Shown: piece after piece, positions 5,958 to 8,778 of the stretch | Position numbering within the stretch: the first letter of the stretch is position 1 | Layout of the letters: each line of letters starts with the position of its first letter | DNA from: JBHGAV01 sp041946685 | Lineage (GTDB): Bacteria > Acidobacteriota > Terriglobia > Bryobacterales > Bryobacteraceae | DNA length: 8,778 nt | NCBI GenBank assembly: GCA_041946685.1 | Contig: JBHGAV010000098.1 | Span: 1-8,778 of the forward strand | Direction: 5' to 3' | Notes under the pieces: generated by a model | Databases searched by the model: none | Seen by the model: only the letters and a program-made list of their open reading frames with translations | Told to the model about the DNA's origin: nothing | Translations under genes and position numbers: made by a program

Positions 5958-8778
5958 CCGGCCGCCTCGCTCAACTCGTCCAGGCGCACGCCCGGGCAAT
6001 GGTGATCATCGTCCTGGCCTTCGCCCTGGCCGGCGCGGCGTTCGTATTCCGGCTGCCGATCGCCATCTTCCCGCAAACCGACTTCCCCCGCATCGTCATC
6101 CTGGTGGACAACGGCATCACGCCGGTCGATATCCAGATGTTGCGAGTGACGCGCCCCATCGAGGAGACGATCCGGATCGTTCCCGGCATAACGACGATCC
6201 GCTCGGTCACTGCCCGCGGGTCGTCGGAAATCAGCGTGTTCTTCCGTTGGGATGTCGATATCCTGAATGCGCTTCACCTGGTGCAGGGCCGGATCTCCCA
6301 GATTACGCCGTCGCTTCCGTCCACGTGCCGTTTTTACATCAACCGCCTCACGTTTTCGGTTTTCCCCATGGTGGGCTTCAGCATCACGTCGCCAACCCGG
6401 TCGCAATCCGACCTGTGGGAACTGGCCTACTACAACGTCGCCCCGCGCCTCTACCGGCTGCCGGGCGTAGCGGAGACCAGGATCGTAGGCGGGCGGCCGC
6501 CCGAGTACCACGTGCTGGTGGACCCGCAGAAGCTCAACAGCTACGGGATGCCGTTGACAAAGGTGACCGACGCCCTGCGCAACAGCAACATGATCTCTCC
6601 GTCCGGGATGGTCCAGGAAAACTACCACCTGTACCTGACGACGGTGACAGGGCTGTTGCGTACCCGCGAACAGATCGAGGATACCGTCGTCGACGTGGTG
6701 CGGGGCACGCCCGTTGCCGTGAGGAATCTGGCCACCGTGGTGCCAGGCGAGCGGCCGATCTACAACATCGTCACGGCCAATGGCCGCCCCGCCGTGCTCG
6801 TCAACGTGCTGCAGCAACCAGACGGGAATGCAGTTCAAATCGCCGACTCGGTGAACGCCGAGCTTTCAGACATCAAGAAGGGCCTGCCGCCCGACATCGA
6901 GCTGTCGACGTATTACGATCAATCCGTTCTCGTGCGGGATTCCATCGCCGGCGTTACGGAGAGCATCCTCATCGGTCTTGGCCTGTCCGTGCTCGTCCTG
7001 CTGGTGTTTCTCAAGAGCTGGCGCACGACGGTTGTGGCGGCCGTGGTGATCCCGATCGCCGTGCTCATGGCGATCGTCTTCATGAAGTTCTTCAACATGA
7101 GCTTCAACCTGATGACTCTCGGCGGACTTGCCGCCTGCATCGGCGTGGTGATCGATGACGCCATCGTCATGGTGGAAAACATCATCGTCCACGTCTCCAC
7201 GGGGCAGGCGCCCATGGAAGCGGCCAAGAGCGCCATCACGGAACTGACCCCGGCGCTGACGGGATCGACGCTGACGCCGATCGTGGTGTTCGCTCCGCTG
7301 GTCTTTCTCGGCGGGATCACGGGCGTGTTCTTCCGCGCTCTCGCGATGACCATGGTGACGGCGCTGCTCGCCTCTCTGTTTCTGGCGATCTTCTTCACGC
7401 CGGTGCTGGCGGCGATCTTCTTCCGGCGGCCCGCAGGCCAGGCCGCGACGGATCTGGAGCAGGCCGAACAGGCTGGCGAGGGCCGCATCCTGCGCTGGCT
7501 TACCGCGCGGTACGAATCCGCGCTGCACTGGTGCCTTGACCATCCGCGGGCCATTCTCGGGGCCACACTACTCATTGTCGTTGGGATGGCCGGCGTCTAT
7601 TTCCAGCTCGGCAGCGGATTCCTGCCGGAGATGGACGAGGGGGCGTTCGTCCTCGACTACCGCATGCCTCCCGGCACGTCGCTCCAGGAGACGGACCGGG
7701 TTTTGCGGCACATCGAGCAGTTCATCAAAGAGACACCCGAAATAGAGAGCTATTCCCGCCGCACCGGCGCACGCCTGGCCCTGGCGATCGCGGAGCCCAA
7801 TACCGGGGATTTTCTCATCAAGTTGAAGAAAGACCGCAAGCGCGGCCTGGAGGAAGTCACTTCGGAACTGCGGCGGAAGGTCGTATCCTCGGAACCTGCG
7901 ATCGAGGTGGAATTTCCGCACATCCTTGAGGATTTGATCGGTGACCTTGCCTGGTCGCCGCAGCCCATCGAGATCAAAGTGCGGCATGACGACGAGGCTA
8001 CGTACAAGCGGATCGCGAAGGAGATCGAGGACTGGCTGCCCAAAGTGAGGGGAGTGGTCGACATCGCCAATCGGACCGTCGTCATCGGACCCTCGCTGAA
8101 TTTCCGGGTCGACCCCGAGAAGGCGCGGCTGGCCGGCTTCGGCGTGAAGGATGTCGCCGATTTGCAGGCGGCGATGCTCGACGGAGAACTGGCATCGGAC
8201 CTTATCCGGGGAGAACGGCTGGTTGGAATCCGGGTCCGCTATCCGGCTGAATACCGGTCGTCCACGGCCAAGCTCAAGTCTTTATTGCTGACCTCCCCGA
8301 CCGGCCAAACGGTGCCGATGTCGAGCATCGCGGCGGTTGAAGTCGACGAGGGAACTACCGAAATCCGGCGCGAGAATCTTCGGAACATGTCCGCTGTCAC
8401 GGCGCGTCTCGAAAAACGCGACCTCGGGTCCGCCATCCAGGAGATTCGACAGCGGCTCCCGAAAGAGATCGCGCTGCCTCCGGGCACCCACGTCGAGTAC
8501 GGCGGGCTCTACGAGATGCAGCGGGAGTCTTTCCTGGGTCTGACTCAGGTGCTGTTGTTGTCCATTCTTCTGATTTTCGTAATTCTCGTTTTCGAGTTCC
8601 GCTCCTTCTCGCACCCGATCGCCATTCTGGCGGCGACGATCCTGTGCGGCTCGGGCGCTCTGGCGGCCCTCTGGGTGACGGGGACGACGCTCAACATTTC
8701 GTCGTTCATGGGCGCCATTATGGTCGTCGGCATCGTCCACAAGAACGGCATTCTCATGTTGGACTCGGAGCAATACTT
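5954..8778 (+). CDS. RND efflux pump, inner-membrane permease subunit (3' end outside window)
   Basis: The frame is open from the GTG at 5954 to the window edge, giving 941 of the roughly 1,030-1,050 residues usual for the family. It is the proton-driven pump of the tripartite complex. Seen in order: TM1 (about 14-34) with the family motif LPIAIFPQTDFPRI; the first porter region; TM2-6, with TM4 carrying IDDAIVMVEN (D401, D402, equivalent to AcrB D407/D408); TM7 before FLPEMDEGAF (556-565); the second porter region; and TM8-10, with K930 in HKNGILML (equivalent to AcrB K940). The proton-relay residues are thus intact. The DD pair is typical of drug/hydrophobe exporters, whereas heavy-metal exporters such as CzcA usually have DG there. 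TM11-12 are missing because of the cut. The start is supported by AGGAGGAG at 5938-5945, 8 bases upstream, and by the GTGA overlap with the adaptor gene. The substrate is unknown. Confidence 0.93.
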   Translation, partial: MTGRLAQLVQAHARAMVIIVLAFALAGAAFVFRLPIAIFPQTDFPRIVILVDNGITPVDIQMLRVTRPIEETIRIVPGITTIRSVTARGSSEISVFFRWDVDILNALHLVQGRISQITPSLPSTCRFYINRLTFSVFPMVGFSITSPTRSQSDLWELAYYNVAPRLYRLPGVAETRIVGGRPPEYHVLVDPQKLNSYGMPLTKVTDALRNSNMISPSGMVQENYHLYLTTVTGLLRTREQIEDTVVDVVRGTPVAVRNLATVVPGERPIYNIVTANGRPAVLVNVLQQPDGNAVQIADSVNAELSDIKKGLPPDIELSTYYDQSVLVRDSIAGVTESILIGLGLSVLVLLVFLKSWRTTVVAAVVIPIAVLMAIVFMKFFNMSFNLMTLGGLAACIGVVIDDAIVMVENIIVHVSTGQAPMEAAKSAITELTPALTGSTLTPIVVFAPLVFLGGITGVFFRALAMTMVTALLASLFLAIFFTPVLAAIFFRRPAGQAATDLEQAEQAGEGRILRWLTARYESALHWCLDHPRAILGATLLIVVGMAGVYFQLGSGFLPEMDEGAFVLDYRMPPGTSLQETDRVLRHIEQFIKETPEIESYSRRTGARLALAIAEPNTGDFLIKLKKDRKRGLEEVTSELRRKVVSSEPAIEVEFPHILEDLIGDLAWSPQPIEIKVRHDDEATYKRIAKEIEDWLPKVRGVVDIANRTVVIGPSLNFRVDPEKARLAGFGVKDVADLQAAMLDGELASDLIRGERLVGIRVRYPAEYRSSTAKLKSLLLTSPTGQTVPMSSIAAVEVDEGTTEIRRENLRNMSAVTARLEKRDLGSAIQEIRQRLPKEIALPPGTHVEYGGLYEMQRESFLGLTQVLLLSILLIFVILVFEFRSFSHPIAILAATILCGSGALAALWVTGTTLNISSFMGAIMVVGIVHKNGILMLDSEQY

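Noticed and set aside
5924..6838. Long antisense open frame (304 codons) opposite the adaptor/RND junction
   Set aside because: It is rich in His, Arg and Asp with no family resemblance, and lies wholly opposite well-supported genes.
5878..7158. Long + strand open frame (426 codons) overlapping the start of the RND gene
   Set aside because: Its product is an Arg/Pro/His-rich string with no recognisable domain, typical of an off-frame reading of GC-rich DNA. The GTG-started frame at 5954 gives a clear RND pump over the same bases.
1..8778. CRISPR arrays, insertion sequences, tRNA/rRNA genes and attachment sites
   Set aside because: No repeat-spacer pattern, transposase motif, inverted-repeat ends or cloverleaf was seen, and coding sequence fills nearly the whole window.

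Overview
The window is high-GC bacterial DNA, roughly 60-65% G+C by eye. Genes are tightly packed, all on the + strand, with GTG starts and 4-base stop/start overlaps. It encodes a TolC-type outer-membrane protein and a lipoprotein periplasmic adaptor, so the host is Gram-negative. Protein style and gene mix would suit an acidobacterium (Bryobacter/Solibacter-like), but that is an impression and not something the sequence proves.

Left block (1-3286): four co-directional genes that look like one transcription unit. They are the C-terminal end of a protein that may be dynamin-like (cut by the window edge), an unrecognised protein with two regions resembling bacterial PH-like folds, an MFS permease, and a calcineurin-type metallophosphoesterase. 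Spacing runs from a 3-base gap to 31-base and 4-base overlaps. No terminator of its own follows this block.

Leader (3287-3441): this is the key region. It holds a candidate -10 box, then an RNA that matches the fluoride riboswitch (crcB motif) in order and in conserved segments: P1 with its GATGG loop, a purine-rich GTTAACC linker, P2, then TGATAGCTCCTACC. The 3' strand of the aptamer is also the 5' arm of a perfect 9-bp intrinsic terminator followed by T-rich sequence. This is the classic fluoride-ON transcriptional arrangement. A strong ribosome binding site follows.

Right block (3442-8778): a tripartite RND efflux operon in the order outer-membrane factor, membrane-fusion protein, RND pump. 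The genes are joined by ATGA and GTGA overlaps. The pump runs off the right edge after about 941 residues. Its proton-relay residues look like those of the drug-exporting (HAE/AcrB) type, while the gene order is that of metal-exporting czcCBA/cusCBA operons.

Main point: a fluoride riboswitch normally governs small fluoride exporters (CrcB/Fluc, CLC-F) or fluoride-sensitive enzymes. Here the first and apparently only genes behind it form a complete three-part RND envelope pump, with no crcB or CLC gene in view. This suggests a fluoride-responsive RND system whose substrate is unknown.
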